DNA of 64,000 nt, from NCBI RefSeq assembly GCF_009730915.1, contig NC_052477.1, positions 806,001-870,000 on the forward strand. Direction: 5' to 3'. Under the pieces are notes generated by a model that worked only from the letters and a program-made list of their open reading frames with translations, did not search any database and was not told where the DNA came from. A program made the translations under genes and the position numbers. This document shows positions 24,821 to 37,076 of this stretch, piece after piece. Source of the DNA: Dioscorea cayenensis subsp. rotundata (Eukaryota; Streptophyta; Magnoliopsida; Dioscoreales; Dioscoreaceae). Position 1 is the first letter of the stretch. Every line of letters starts with the position of its first letter.

Positions 24821-25711
24821 ATTACTTTTCTTTTTCTTGAGGCTCCTGATTACCATCTCTCTTCTGGTCAAAGTACCATAAAAGCAAATTTAGATATGAT
24901 CAGCATGTTCACCACTCATTGCTCATAAGAAAAAAAAAAAGGAATTAGTTTTTGGAGGATCCCACACTCTCTCTAAAAGATCATGAGACTTGGCTTCAAG
25001 GTGGAATGCTTTTGCTGTGGTTTTCTGACAAACAGACAATTGAATGCGTCCATTCTCTCTTTAAACACCCCAAATGATCCAGACTCTCCCCCTTCCTTGT
25101 GGGCCTGCCAGAAATGACCACTCTGATCAATCTGATGTGATGTGATGTTATGGACCCTGGCCAATGTGTATCCTTTGTGATGTTGGACAAATCAAGTTTA
25201 CAACACTCTACACTTTATATTTCATATCATTCCATGAAGCTGCTGGTAAGTAAAAAATAAAAACACTCTACACTTTATATGTGCTGTTCATTGTGCATTT
25301 TTGTTTTAGAATACAAAACCCATCAGGTCTCTCTATGCACATGATCTTTGCCTCTTATGTCTGGCACTTGCTTTTCTTCTGCTTTGCTATTGTTTTGCAG
25401 AATTGTGAGAAGAAAACAAAGCAAAGCAAAACTATGGTGTTGTTGCTGCAAGACAAAATTTTATGGCAACACGTGTATTTAGTAGTAGCCTTTTGTTCAT
25501 GGAGTTGTAGGCCTACCTTGTTCATTGGTGTTTTATTTTGGTTTGAGAATTAAAATAGTAATAATAGTAATCAGAAAAGAGTGCCCAGAAGTATGCTAGG
25601 AAACAAAAGAAGATGTTCAAACTTGTGCAATTGTCATTGCTTTCCAAAGTGGAAGAAAGATGAGACTTTTCATGTCCCTGCAGCTATAGTAATTCTTGTG
25701 CTAGAATTTTT

Positions 25712-25748
<37 letters not shown>
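25712..25748 (+). repeat. (TTG)12 microsatellite
   Basis: Twelve consecutive TTG units within AT-rich intergenic DNA. Confidence 0.9.
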
Positions 25749-26764
25749 GTTTTTACTTGGAAAATGAAAATGTTTTACATTTTATGCAACAGAGTTCTCC
25801 CATCTTTGTTTCAGAAAAGAATGAAAATTTTTTTATAAAAGAGAACCTGAAGGAATTCTTTATGATAACTCTGACAAGTGACAAGCTATTGCTTTTTGAG
25901 CATTTTCAAACTAAATTGGTTCTGAATTGAGTTTGGAGATCATTTGTCCTCACTAAACTTTTTATTTTTTATTTTTAATGTATTATATTATTATTATTAT
26001 TATTCTGTTAATATTTACTATACTCTTGGAGGAAGAAAGTACAGGACTTCTACATTGAGCAGAGATAAGATCACAGTGTGGGGTCTGTTGGTTGGTGAAT
26101 GTAGCTGAAGATAAATCTGATGGTTTTTTCACTGAATTGGTTCCTGAACTATTTGATAAAAACAAATAAAAGTTAAGATACTATTTGGATAATAAATATA
26201 AATTTTGAAGAATATGATGATGAATGCTCAAAGTATTTAAACCATTTTCTTTATAGATAGATAAAAGAAACCATACTGTTAGAAACAAACTTTGCTAATT
26301 ATATATATATATATATATATTGAAAAAAGAGGATAAAGTGATAATTGATATAAATATAATTGATATAAATACAAAAAAAGTGAAGTTAGAGGATAGGGAT
26401 ATTAGAGTTGTATATATAAAAGAAAGGAATAAGGGGAAAAAGATACAACAGATGAGGCACACTAGATTGTTGATCTATTGGTGTTCTATCAGTTAGTGAG
26501 GTATCATCAGAAATATTTAAATGTTTTTTTTTTTTTAATTATGGAGGCTAACTTCATTTGATGGTAGTTATAGAGTCACCCAACTTCAACCACTTTACAC
26601 CCTTGGGAATAGATGACTAAACAAAAAAAGGTATGGCCAATTTTGATGAGAATTAAGTTGAGTGGTGGGAGACATGGTTTGAATTTCTAATATACATAAA
26701 AATTATTATTTTTAATTTCTAATACCTCATCCACAAGTTTCACAAACGTTTTAAACAAATTTTT

Positions 26765-27555
26765 TTTTTTTGAAAAAATAGATAAACCATGTTAATTAAA
26801 TAGAAAGGAAAAAACTACAACAAACTCCCACAACACAGCTGTGAGAAAACACAAAACACAAACAACAATAGCAAACCACAAGAAGTAGTAGTACAGGGGA
26901 CACAAACAAAACAAAACAAAGAGACAACAAGAAACAACAAAGAAGTAACAGCACCTAGAAGCCGTCACCACACTCAAAAACCTCTCTGCTACTCTCCTGT
27001 GTGCTGGACTTGGGTCCCCTCAGAAGGCAAATCACCCCTGTCTCCTCCACCCTCGGATCTAAAAAATCCAGAATCCGGCGGATGGTAGTGATGGAATCCT
27101 CCAACTTGACTCTGGAGCCCTCCCCAGTTGAAGATAACCAAGTCAAAAGCATATGAGCAATTTTAATGATGAGAGCATGCGCAGATATGCTATTAGCATT
27201 AAAAATGCAATCATTTCTAGCCAACCAAATATTCCACATAATGACTTTCACCACAAAGTCCCCATAAACCTACAAACAGGTCGCACTAATGATCTCTAAG
27301 TACCCCAAGCCGAGGTAATGATCAAATGAGGATACAGAAGCTGAAGCAGAAGTACAAAGTAGCTCCAAACCTGCCTAGCAAGAGAACACTGAAAGAACAG
27401 AACACATGTGGCAATAAGTAACCGTTACAACTTCTTTTTGCTAAATTCTCGAGAGGATTTTATTTTTCCTTGCAACCCAATTGAAGATATTGACTTTTTT
27501 AGGGCACAGTTTACGTCAGAAGAACCCTGCCACTGGACAACTTTTTGTCTTTAGT
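26765..27555 (-). mobile_element. 5'-truncated, decayed LINE with zf-RVT remnants
   Basis: Read on the minus strand, recognisable pieces appear in order: CPKKVNIFNW near 27490, CVLFFQCSLARQVWSYF near 27380, VRPVCR near 27270, then an open stretch 27254-26955 (IMWNIWLARNDCIFNANS, LLTWLSSTGEGS, TTIRRILDFLDPR). The pieces are in more than one frame, so the copy has several frameshifts and stops. The 3' UTR ends in a diverged terminal motif (ATGGTTTATCTAT) and an A-run at about 26770. It is older than the copies at 6.2 and 57.9 kb. No target duplication was found. Confidence 0.75.
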
Positions 27556-27924
27556 GCCAATATTGTTATACGTAAAAAAAATATATAAAAAAAATGGTGG
27601 TTTAAATGCTCATATTTTTAGTTTGTGACGAGATCTTAATCTTAATTGATTTAATATACGGTGATTAATTAATATTCTTAATAAAAAAAATACAAAATAT
27701 AAAAAGATTTACTAACAAATGAAGAAAATCATTTTAAAAGATAAACTCAAAAGTAAATCCTGAGTTCAAATCAGAAATATATATTTATATATATATATAT
27801 ATATAATGCATTAGATATAGGTTAGATATTTTCCGATATTTCAGTTGAGACAGTAAAAAGGAAAAATACATCAAGGTTAAAACTTATGCTATTCGGAGAG
27901 ATTTGTCAACTGTAGGGTCTTCAA

Positions 27925-27955
<31 letters not shown>

Positions 27956-28113
27956 AAAATGCATACGAGGAAAGACAAGGGAGCTCTGTCGTATATATAA
28001 AGACTCTTGATTGGTGTTGAGTAGTGTGAGCTCTCCTTTTCTTTACCTGTCTTTCTCTATCACTCTCTTTCTCTCTTTCTCTCTTTCTCTATAAACTTAT
28101 AGCCTTTAGAAAA
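27556..28113. other. AT-rich upstream region of HLS1-like gene
   Basis: Holds an (AAAT)n microsatellite at about 27923-27955, (TA)n runs, a TATA box and a CT-rich leader (28030-28095) preceding the ATG at 28114. Confidence 0.5.
27991..28001 (+). promoter_or_regulatory. Probable TATA box of HLS1-like gene
   Basis: GTATATATAAA lies about 120 bases before the start codon. A transcription start near 28025 would give a ~90-base CT-rich leader, a normal arrangement for a plant promoter. Confidence 0.55.
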
Positions 28114-29908
28114 ATGGATCTCCATCATGGTTTGACAGAGAAGGTCTTCATCAGAGAATTCAATGAAGATAGAGACTTAAAGATGGTTGAGAAGCTTGAA
28201 ATGAGCTGTGAGATTGGTTCTAGAAGAGGTTTCTCTATCCTTACCAACATGATGGGAGATCCTCTTTGCAGGATTAGGCTTTATCCTCTTCATGTTATGT
28301 TGGTATATATATAGTCTCCAAATATCATTCATTCAACTTTGAATATATATTTTTTTATATATATACACACCTGCAAAAAGTATGAATATATACAGTGTGT
28401 AGATATATATTTATATAGAGCTAGAAAGAGAGTTTTTTATGCTAATTTGAGTAAGGTTTTTAGGTTGCAGAGTTGGCCGGAAATGGTGAAGTTGTTGGTG
28501 TAGTGAGGGGCTGCATGAAGTTTGTGGGGACTGGCCTAGGAACTAACAATGTGAGGATGGGGTGCATTCTTGGCCTAAGGGTCTCTCCTAAGCATAGGTT
28601 TGGGCTCATTCTCACTACCTTTTCAATAGATTTCTAATGCATGTATATATAAATATATATATATGCATGAAAAAGTACATGCATTGCATGGCATGCAAGC
28701 TTGCACCTCTTCATATATAAACTGTTTTTGTTTCTGAATCTATATATCCTTGTGAAATAGAATGAGCTATTCTCATGGTTTTGATCTTTATTTGGTAGTG
28801 TGTGTATTAATATTAGAACTTAATAATAATCATCTTTGTTATTTGATGTTCATAAGATAAGAAAGTAGCATTAAACTTTAGTTTGATCTTATATATTGTT
28901 AAACAGAATGCTTGACTCAGATTAGTATCATTCTTTTTCACTTTTGTTTTTCTGAAATCAAAGTATCATTTCATGCTCCTTGTTGTGGTTGATCATTTTA
29001 GGCGAATGGGGATAGCAACGAAGCTCGTCAAGTTTATCGAAAATTGGGCAATTAGAAATGGAGCAGAATACATGTCCTTAGCCATTGAAGAGAACAACAT
29101 TGCATCCATTAATCTCTTTGTTCTTAAATTTGATTACATGAGGTTGAACTCCTTATGGATACTGATTCAACCTCTAGAACCTCATGCAAAGAAGATCAAA
29201 CAACCATCACACAATGTGAAGATAGAAAAACTAAGTGTGGAACAAGCAATATCTTTGTATAAAAACAAGATTGGAGGAGGAAAACTATTTCCCGGTGACA
29301 TCGATGCCATACTCGAAGAGAAACTAAGCCTTGGTACATGGGTATCTTACTATGAAGATGAACAATGGAGTGGCTTGCATTGCAATAAGATCAAGGAAGA
29401 TGATGATGATGATGATCATGAATTTATTCACAAGACTCCAAACTCTTGGGCCATTCTTAGCATTTGGAAAACATATGAATCCTATGAACTTCAAATAAGA
29501 GGAGCACCTATTGTAAGGTTCTTTCACTCCACTCTAAGCCACATAACATCAAAAGTTTTACCTTGCCTAAGGGTATACCCTTCAAGTGAACTCCTTTCAA
29601 AGCCTTTTGGATTTCTCCTCCTTTATGGACTCCATGGAGAAGGAGAAAGGGTTGGGGAGCTCATCAAATCCTTGTGGTTTTTCGCGCAAAGTTTAGCGAA
29701 AAATACTAAGGATTGCAAAGTGGTTGTCACTGAACTTGGAGCTTGTGATCCTCTAAGAGAGCATGTGCCATTGAGTTCTTTCACTTCTCGCATCGATGAT
29801 CTTTGGTTTATAAAGAGAGTAGGAGGTGATGCTATCAATGGCGATATCGATATAGCTCATGATGCTCAAGCAATTTCAAGCATTTTCATCGATCCACGGG
29901 ATTTTTAG
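28114..29908 (+). CDS. HOOKLESS1-like N-acetyltransferase
   Basis: Three exons (28114-28302, 28464-28597, 29002-29908) join in phase to 409 codons. The N-terminal GNAT domain (about residues 8-170) shows VFIREFNEDRDLKMVEKLE, VVGVVRGCMK, LGLRVSPKHRRMGIATKLV (the acetyl-CoA-binding turn) and EENNIASINLFVLKFDY. The C-terminal half carries HLS1-family landmarks: PGDIDAILEEKLSLGTWVS, SWAILSIWKTYE, KPFGFLLLYGLHGEGERVGELIKSL, LWFIKRVGGD and the terminal FIDPRDF. HLS1 controls apical-hook bending downstream of ethylene and acts in the nucleus as an acetyltransferase. This protein is clearly a diverged family member, probably one of the HLS1-like paralogues rather than HLS1 itself. An acidic run (KEDDDDDDHE) sits mid-protein. 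Confidence 0.92.
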
Positions 29909-30740
29909 AAACAAAATTCTGGTGTTCTTGAATCTTCATGCATATGATCATATTTACTTAAATTTCATGTGCTGAATCTATGGAAGTAACTATATCCCTT
30001 TTTCTAAATAGTGTTTGGATATCATCTTTTTGTAATCTTTAATAAACATGCAAAAGACTCTTTTGGCAAAAGATTTTGGGTGGTCCTTTTGGGAATATGG
30101 TTTGGCAAAGTATAACATGCATGTTCCTTAATTTAGAGACAAAAAGGTGTGCTCTAATTGTTGCAGAGAGATGCAGAATTTGAATGTTTGGTTTGATGAA
30201 TCTGACAACAAAAAACTTTCTGTTATGAAAAAATGAGGGTTCATTTTGTTTTTATGGAGTCATGTTTATTGCTAGTTTTCTTTTTGTTGTTTTCAGGTAA
30301 CAGTGATGAAACAGTGATGAAATGATGTGCCACTGTTACCTTAAAATCAAGATTTCTGTAATACATAGAGAGTTATAATATTACAGTTTTAAAAAATTTA
30401 ACCAAGATTTTGTGATGTCAAATGAAATATACTGTAGTTTTAGTTTGATTATAAACCTTCAAATAAGATTAAATGTTTGATTTGTATAATGAATGAGAGG
30501 CCAGAAAAGCTAACAATAAACACATAGAACTTAATATCATCAGTGAATAAAGAAGCACCTGCCACTTGATCACCAGTTCACATTACATTGGAAGACAATA
30601 AGCAATTGTTCTTCATTAATAACTAAAAAAGAATGATACAAAACCAAAACTTCAAAGCAATTCTCTTCATAATTGAGCTGTAGGTAGTATTACCATTTGG
30701 AGCCAAAAAAATAGATAAAAATACAGGCTATTCAATCAAA
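29909..30740. other. Intergenic DNA between convergent genes
   Basis: Contains the 3' end of the HLS1-like gene on the left. Nothing else is recognised. Confidence 0.45.
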
Positions 30741-30744
30741 CAGA

Positions 30745-30932
30745 AATTTTTAAACGACACCTTGCTTTCGAAGCTCAGTTCAACACCATCATCCTTGATT
30801 CACTGATGGAGCAAAGGCTCTATTTTGCCGGCAGCCATTTAAGTCTTCTGGAGCAGATATTCATAAGCTCCAGAATCAAGACAGTCAAGTTTCTTCAAAC
30901 ACTTGTAGACAGCCTGCGCGCTGTCCACATCC
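30745..30932 (-). pseudogene. Abandoned C-terminal coding sequence of the PPR gene
   Basis: Downstream of the present stop, the minus strand still reads KKLDCLDSGAYEYLLQKT, stop, MAAGKIEPLLHQ, stop, IKDDGVELSFESK in a single frame. This resembles the normal end of this PPR subfamily (a YLLKTY(I/M)AAGK... ending). The upstream 127 bp duplication shifted the frame away from it, and two stops now lie in it. Confidence 0.6.
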
Positions 30933-31119
30933 TTAGTTTCTTTGAAATGTTTCAAAAATGCAGTCACTGTCTCTTGCTTTGGTTTCCACTCGAACTATTT
31001 CAAAAATGCAGTTAAGTTTCTTCAAGCACTTGTAGACAGCCTGCGCGCTGTCCACATCCTTAGTTTCCTCGATATATTTCAAAAATGCAGTCACTGTCTC
31101 TTGCTTTGGTTTCCACTCG
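30866..31119 (-). repeat. 127 bp tandem duplication in PPR 3' coding end
   Basis: Two adjacent copies, with CCACTCG ending each copy at 30992 and 31119, are offset by exactly 127 bases. They differ at only a handful of positions (e.g. TTTCTTTGAAATG against TTTCCTCGATATA). Because 127 is not a multiple of three, the reading frame changes in the second copy. Confidence 0.9.
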
Positions 31120-33070
31120 TCATGTTTCACCAGATCGGTTGCAGTCTCCAAACACTTCAGAGCTGAACTGATGTCATGTTTCAAATAGTAATCTATGAAG
31201 TGATTAAATGTTCGGAAGTCAGAACCAGCACCCTTCTGTTTAGCTTGCTCCCACAGGAACTCGGCTTCTTTAATCATACCCTTTACCAGGTAAGTTCCAA
31301 TAACAACATTTACAATCCGTATGTCATAGCTCAGACGAGCAGATTCCCACTCTTGAAAGCATTGATTAAGGGCATCAACATCATCTAGTTTACTAAGAGC
31401 CTGGAACATTACAAGATAGCTCATGTTAGTGGTCTTCTCAAAGCTACTCTTTAGTAACTTCCAAACCCTATTGACCTCTGCTAGATTGCCAATGCTAGCA
31501 TACAAACTAATAAGATGATGGTATGGCATCCGATCCCGTTTGTTCCTAATTTCCTCCAATTTCTTGAGAGCTAATTCAGTTTTATCAGGAAAACCGGCTG
31601 ACAAATACAATGAAGCCAGATTGCTAAAAATAGTCCAGTCTAAGACATCCTTATGTCCCTCTTCCAATTCATGCATAAGCTTCTCAACTGTATTCAGGTC
31701 ATTCAGTGAAGCATAGTTGTTTATCAATATGGAATATGTATAATTATCAGGAGATAAATTCATACTCTTCATCTCTTGAAATAGGCTAATGACCTTCTCC
31801 GGCTGCCCTAACTTTGAGTAGAGGGCCAATAGGTTGTTATGGACCAGAGTCTTCGAAGTTAAATTCAGTTCCTTCATTTTCTCATAAATGGACATGGCCT
31901 TGTCTTCCATTTTCACCTGGCAATAGATGCTCAGAAGAGCACCATATGTAAGTTGGCTCTGGACTACCTCCGGGAGACTATTGAAGTAACTCTCTGCAGC
32001 ATCTACCCCCTTGACTTTGGATATAAGATCTATTCTTATCGCATGGGTCCCTTCGTTGAACATCATACTCCTCTTCTCCATCCAATCCATCAGCTGCAAA
32101 AAACGGCAAATGTGATTACAGAATGGAAACACAACATACACAGCCATGCCTTCCACTCAATAAACTTCAGATACATTAAATGATACTATATATGGAAAAA
32201 AAAAGACAGCAGAATGAAAATCAGAAGGTGGTCATCAACCGAAAAAAAATACAAAAATGGTTCAAGGCTGAAGAAACATACAAAGCTACCTCTTTGCTCA
32301 ATAAACTTGGGATAAATTGGATGAAATTATATAGCGTTATTCATTGAGACAAATCTGATAACAATGTTGTCGATCCTTTAGCTAAGTTGAACATCATACA
32401 CAACACCTTTGTTTGATGGTTCAGATGAATCATGGTAAAAATTAATCAGAGATCAACATAACTTCCAAATGTAACATTATAAACTACAGCTACTACAAGT
32501 ACTAACAATGGATATATATATATATATATATATACATGATCTACAAATATAAAGGAAATATAAATATTGGATTAATGTTGAGAAAAAAAATCCAAATTGA
32601 GAAAACCAATTCAGATGATCATCAAATGCTCTGCCTTTTGGAAACTAAACAAGAAGAAATTTCACATAAATGAAGATAGTTTAAAAAATAAAATAAAATT
32701 CAGGAAGAAATAGAATAATATTTATGATTCTAATGAAAGATTAAAAAACCTAGTTTTTCAATAGCAGGATCGAATTGCAGCAAATAGAAAGACCTCAAGG
32801 GCGTGATCGAAGCGCTTGTAGCGGCGAAGCTCACGCACGTCCTTCATTAGCTCGTTGAAGGTGATGGCCTGGCCTTCACGAAGCCACCCGTTCAAAGTCT
32901 CCACCACGCTCCCCTTCGGCGCCTTCCCTAGCGCCGACAGCCTTCGGTACAGTGGCTTCCATTCCTTCGTCTCCACCTCCTCCGCCGCCGTTTCCACCGT
33001 CGTGCAGAGCCTTCTCTCCACGCCGGCGAGCATCCACGGCAGCACCCGGCTCACTCTCTTCGCCATCATC

Positions 33071-33075
<5 letters not shown>
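30933..33075 (-). CDS. Mitochondrial-type P-class pentatricopeptide repeat protein
   Basis: Two exons on the minus strand (33075-32794 and 32093-30933) join in phase to 480 codons. The N-terminus (MMMMAKRVSRVLPWMLAGVERRLCTTVE) looks like a mitochondrial presequence, followed by WKPLYRRLSALGKAPKGSV. P-class PPR motifs fill exon 2, e.g. TYGALLSIYCQVKMEDKAMSIYEKMKEL and YTYSILINNYASLND. The protein belongs to the At1g02150/At1g80270-like group whose members bind organellar RNA; the specific target is unknown. The C-terminus is unusual: after AQAVYKCLKKLNC the frame enters a duplicated copy in another register and ends in EIVRVETKARDSDCIFETFQRN. The ancestral end lies unread downstream. The protein is probably still functional, since the repeat region is intact. 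A GA/CT run sits in the 5' UTR. Confidence 0.88.

Positions 33076-33076
<1 letters not shown>

Positions 33077-33103
<27 letters not shown>
33077..33103. repeat. (CT)n microsatellite in PPR 5' UTR
   Basis: An uninterrupted CT run (GA on the gene strand) lies just upstream of the PPR start codon, a common feature of plant leaders. Confidence 0.85.
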
Positions 33104-33105
<2 letters not shown>

Positions 33106-33164
33106 GTTGAGTTTTTGAGAAGGATTTTGAGCTGGTACTAGATTAAATCCTGACCGTCAGTTTG

Positions 33165-34535
33165 ATTGGCTTCCTTATAACCCCTTCTAATTTTTTTTTT
33201 CATTTCACCCCTTCAATGACTCTATTTGTGAATTGAAGTTTTTCGATTACTATATCTTTTAAATAATGTATGAATCTCAAATATAAAATTATAAGTAATC
33301 TTCATAAAAATTTTAGTTTTATTTTGTCCCCTTAATTATTTCATTTATAAATTGAAAATTTTGCCTTACTATAGTCTTTAAAAAAAAATACATAATTCTC
33401 AAATATAAAATTTTAAATAACTCATAATAAAATTTTTATTTTCATTTTGTCCTTTCAGTTATTCCATCCATATGTTGTAGTTTTTGCCTTAGTATAGCCT
33501 TTGAATAATATGAGTTACAAATTTAAAGTTGCATATAACCACCCTTATAAAATTTTTATTTTCATTTTCAACTCTCTATTCATGAATTAGAGTTTTTTTT
33601 TCCTCTTTATTATAGCTTTTGAATAATGCATTAATCTCAAATATAAAATCACACATAACTCCTTTGTAAAATTTTTATTTCCATTTTTCCCCTTAATAAC
33701 TCCATTCATGAATTGAAGTTTTCGTTTACTATAGCCTTTGAATAATGCATAAATCTCAAATATAAAATTACACATAAACCTCATAAAAATTTTAATATTA
33801 TTTTATCCACTTTATCACTCCATAGATCGGAGATTTTGCTTTGGTACAGCCTTTGAAAAGATAAATAAATCTCAAATATAAAATTTCAAATACCTCACAA
33901 TAAAACTTTTATTTTCATTTTGCCCTCTTAGTTACTCAATTTATATATTATAGCTTTTGCCTTACTATATAGCCTTTGAAGAATAAGAGTTACAAATTTA
34001 AAGTTGCATATAACCCCCTATAAAATTTTTATCTCTTTTTTGAACTCTAAATTACTCTACATGAATTGGTGTTTTTTGTTTATTAAAACCTTTAAATAAT
34101 GTATGAATCTCAAATATAAAATCATACATGACCGCTTGTAAAATTTTTATTTTTATTTTACCACTCAATGACTCCATTTATGAATTGAAGTTTTTCCCTT
34201 ACTACAACCTATGAATAATGCATGAATCTTAAATATAAAATTACACATAACCCCTATAAAAATTTTACTTTTATTTTATCTCCTTAATTATTCCATTCAT
34301 AAATTAAAGATTTTGCCTTACTATAATTTTTAAAAAATATATATAAATCTCAAATATAAAATTTCAAATAACTCTTAATAAAACTTTTATTTTCGTTTTG
34401 CCCCCTCAATTACTCAATTTATATATTGTACTTTTTGCCTTACTATAGCCCATCTCTGATCAATCCGAAATATAAAATTACATATAAGCCCTTATAAAAC
34501 ATTTAATTTCATTTTGTCCACTAAATTACGTAAAA
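33165..34535. repeat. Satellite-like array, ~119 bp monomers in a 4-monomer higher-order unit
   Basis: About eleven monomers share TTTTGCCTTACTATAGCCTTTGAATAAT, AATCTCAAATATAAAA and ATAAAATTTTTATTTTCATTTT type blocks (each given only in part). The CTCAAATATAAAA anchor or its variant recurs near 33273, 33400, 33512, 33640, 33757, 33870, 33987, 34107, 34228, 34347 and 34467. Diagnostic variants repeat every fourth monomer: AAATAACTCATAATAAAA near 33415, 33885 and 34362; GAGTTACAAATTTAAAGTTGC near 33510 and 33985; and CTTTGTAAAA/CGCTTGTAAAA near 33660 and 34130. The higher-order period is about 475 bp, with roughly 2.7 copies. No coding potential. Confidence 0.82.
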
Positions 34536-34585
34536 ATACAAAAAGAAGATCATCTCCTCACAGCGATGCCAAACCATTGAATTGA

Positions 34586-37076
34586 ATGGAGGGTCTCATG
34601 CTCCTCCGGCTCCGGGGACCGTTCCTCGCCGGGACTCCGCCGGCACGCTCCAAATCCTTCCGAAGAATCCATGGTTTCCAGGTCCACTCCTCTATGCAAT
34701 CCCAATCGGTTTGTGCTCTTTACTCCTCCTTTTCCGATGTTGTCCACCTGAAAACCCTAGCTTTTCTCGATGGCTAGATTGAAGCTGAAAAGCATGAATA
34801 CAAACCTGGACTTTTGGATGATCTTCTGCTCGGCTTTTTCAGGAGGAAAATGGTGGAGGTGAGCTCAATCCTAAATCCTCAATCCTCCATGGATTAGTTT
34901 GTTTTCAATTTAGGGTTTGATGTTTCTTGGATTTTGAATCTCTGGCGAAAAAGCTGTAGGAAGTTGGGTGGGATTCCAAGAAACCAGGATACGATGGGTT
35001 GATGGAAGTTGTGAATCAGTTGATGATGAAAGGGAGAAGCAATTCAGAGATTGAGCAATCCGCAGTATGTCTACAAAAGCTCTGCTTTTTATTATTGAAA
35101 CACAAACACAGTGACTAGAAATTTGCTAGTTTGGAATTAGAACTATGATATGATTGACAATGCATAGGTATTAGGAAGGACTTGTAGAACATCAGGGAAG
35201 CAAGAAGTTTTAATGACTTTGTCAATGGTTTGAATTGTAGCAAGTTTTTCAAATGGTTTGAGGAGGAGGTCAACAAGTACCCTCTGTTTTTATGAATGAC
35301 CAAGTGGTATATTTGATATTTGGTTCTCATTGGAATCCTTTATAAGTGGTTAGAGTTCGAAGCACAAGTGAAGACATAATTTTAGAAGTATGAGTAGTAG
35401 TTTTGTGCAAATGATCCCAGCACCCAGAGCGGAAGCTCCGCCCTCACTTGTTCCACCGAAGCTTGTGCATGTTCTTGTCTATCTTAACGGTTAGGCTGCT
35501 CATTTTGGAAATATATATATATATATATATATAAGTAACCTCTGGTTTTTATGGACACAAATAGACAGATTAGAAGTTTGTTAGTTTGCAAGTATAGTTA
35601 GGAATGCTAATGCTGAGGAAGGATTTGTAGATCATTAAACATAGAAGAAATGGATATTTTTTGTGGAGAATTTGAATATCAGCAAGTTTTCCAAATGGGA
35701 TGGGATTAAGCATTAAGTTGTGTTAATATTAAGTGTGCTTTGCTATTAGCTATTTGAAATTGGTTAAATAAATTCTAGATGGATGAGGTAAGGCTTCTGA
35801 GCTTGCGTTGGTTTCTCCTTGATAGATGTGAGAATGCAAATGCATTTTTTTTTTAAGGAAAGAAAAGGAAATAAATGACAAATGAGAAAATTACAAACAG
35901 AATGTGCTAGATGAACTATGCTGCAAAAGAACGCTGGCTTTATATTACTATTGTAGAATTTTCCTCCTTGATACCTAGTAGAAGAGTACCTGTTCTTTTC
36001 TTAGGCTTTTCTGTAATATTATTTTAGAAATATTTAACTTCCAAATAGTGACAATGTGTTCATTGCACTTGTATTTTTGGTGCAGTAGTTATTAATAAGT
36101 TCTCTATAATTTTCAGGTTCGGGTGTTAATATCTTTATTTCCACCGTTTCTGCTTCCTTTATTCAAGATGCTCATAACACCTATACAGGATGGAAAAATA
36201 GCTTCTATGATGCTTGGTGAGTTAACCATCCCCACCAAATTCTTTTTCTAGACAAGCTATAAACAATTTGTTAGCAAGACTGCTGTAAAAATATAAACTT
36301 AAATAAATTACTCAAAACATTTCAATGAACAAGAATCTCTTCTTCTTGTATGGAAATGCCCATCACCTCTTCATATAATTTCAAGGTGGTGGCTAATTAA
36401 ATTGTGTGCCTTATGAAGCAAGAGCAACAGCTATTTCCTGTCAATGGCTGATGGGCACATGCTCAGTTAATTCTGTTGATCTTCCTGATGGATCCTCTTG
36501 CTCCAGTGGGGTAATTTGCTTATCTAAGAATATTCTAATTTTGATGATCATTAGCTGTCACACAGTATTACATGGAACTCTTTTCACCTTTAGGTGTTTG
36601 TGGAAAGGTGCAAATATCTGGAAGAGAGTAAATGTTTGGGAGTATGTATCAACACTTGTAAGCTTCCTACTCAGGTCAGTGCAAATATTTGGCACATTAA
36701 GTCTCGTTACTGGATTACGATGATTTGTTGTTTTCATCGTCTTTGTGTATTTGCAATTTTGCTCTTCAGACTTTCTTCAAGGATTGCATGGGAGTTCCAT
36801 TACTCATGGAACCTAATTTTGCCGACTACAGCTGCCAGGTAACGATGTTTCTTCCTGTGTTAAGTTTGTGTAAAAATGAATTCTAAACATTGATATGAAG
36901 GGATATGTGGTGCTCGTTTATGTTCACTGCTTTCTCAGTTTAAGTTTGGTGTCACACCACCAGCACAAGATACTGATAAAGCTCTTCAGGAGCCTTGTTT
37001 GGACATTTGCCCAAATGTTCGACGGAGAAGAAATCTACGTGGAAATAATGATGTTACTCAATGCCCCAAGGTATAA
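34586..37076 (+). CDS. Beta-carotene isomerase D27-like protein, plastid
   Basis: Eight exons join in phase to 262 codons: 34586-34708, 34778-34858, 34960-35064, 36117-36216, 36419-36510, 36594-36674, 36770-36838, 36939-37076. The Arg-rich N-terminus (MEGLMLLRLRGPFLAG...) suits a plastid transit peptide. Family landmarks follow: PGLLDDLLLGFFRRKM, VGWDSKKPGYDGLMEV, CQWLMGTCSVNSVDLPDGS, and the Cys-rich DUF4033 core CKYLEESKCLGVCINTCKLPTQTFF with PNFADYSCQFKFG and EPCLDICPN. D27 is an iron-dependent isomerase making 9-cis-beta-carotene for strigolactone synthesis. This sequence looks closer to the D27-LIKE branch than to D27 itself, so its preferred substrate is uncertain. The first intron is only 69 bases, near the lower limit for plants, so the exon 1 junction is the least certain. 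Confidence 0.88.

Larger units (their letters stand above)
24446..26760. other. Gene-poor intergenic DNA
   Basis: Contains two trinucleotide microsatellites and a short direct repeat (ACACTCTACACTTTATAT at about 25203 and 25263). A relatively GC-balanced stretch at 24450-25200 shows no coding frame and no miRNA I could recognise. The rest is AT-rich. Confidence 0.4.

Noticed and set aside
24446-25200. Possible miRNA precursor or small gene in a GC-balanced stretch
   Set aside because: I compared by eye with the conserved plant miRNA sequences I remember and found no match; no convincing long hairpin or coding frame.
33165-34535. CRISPR-like regular repeat
   Set aside because: The ~119 bp units are diverged end to end, with no constant repeat plus unique spacer structure, and the genome is a plant's.
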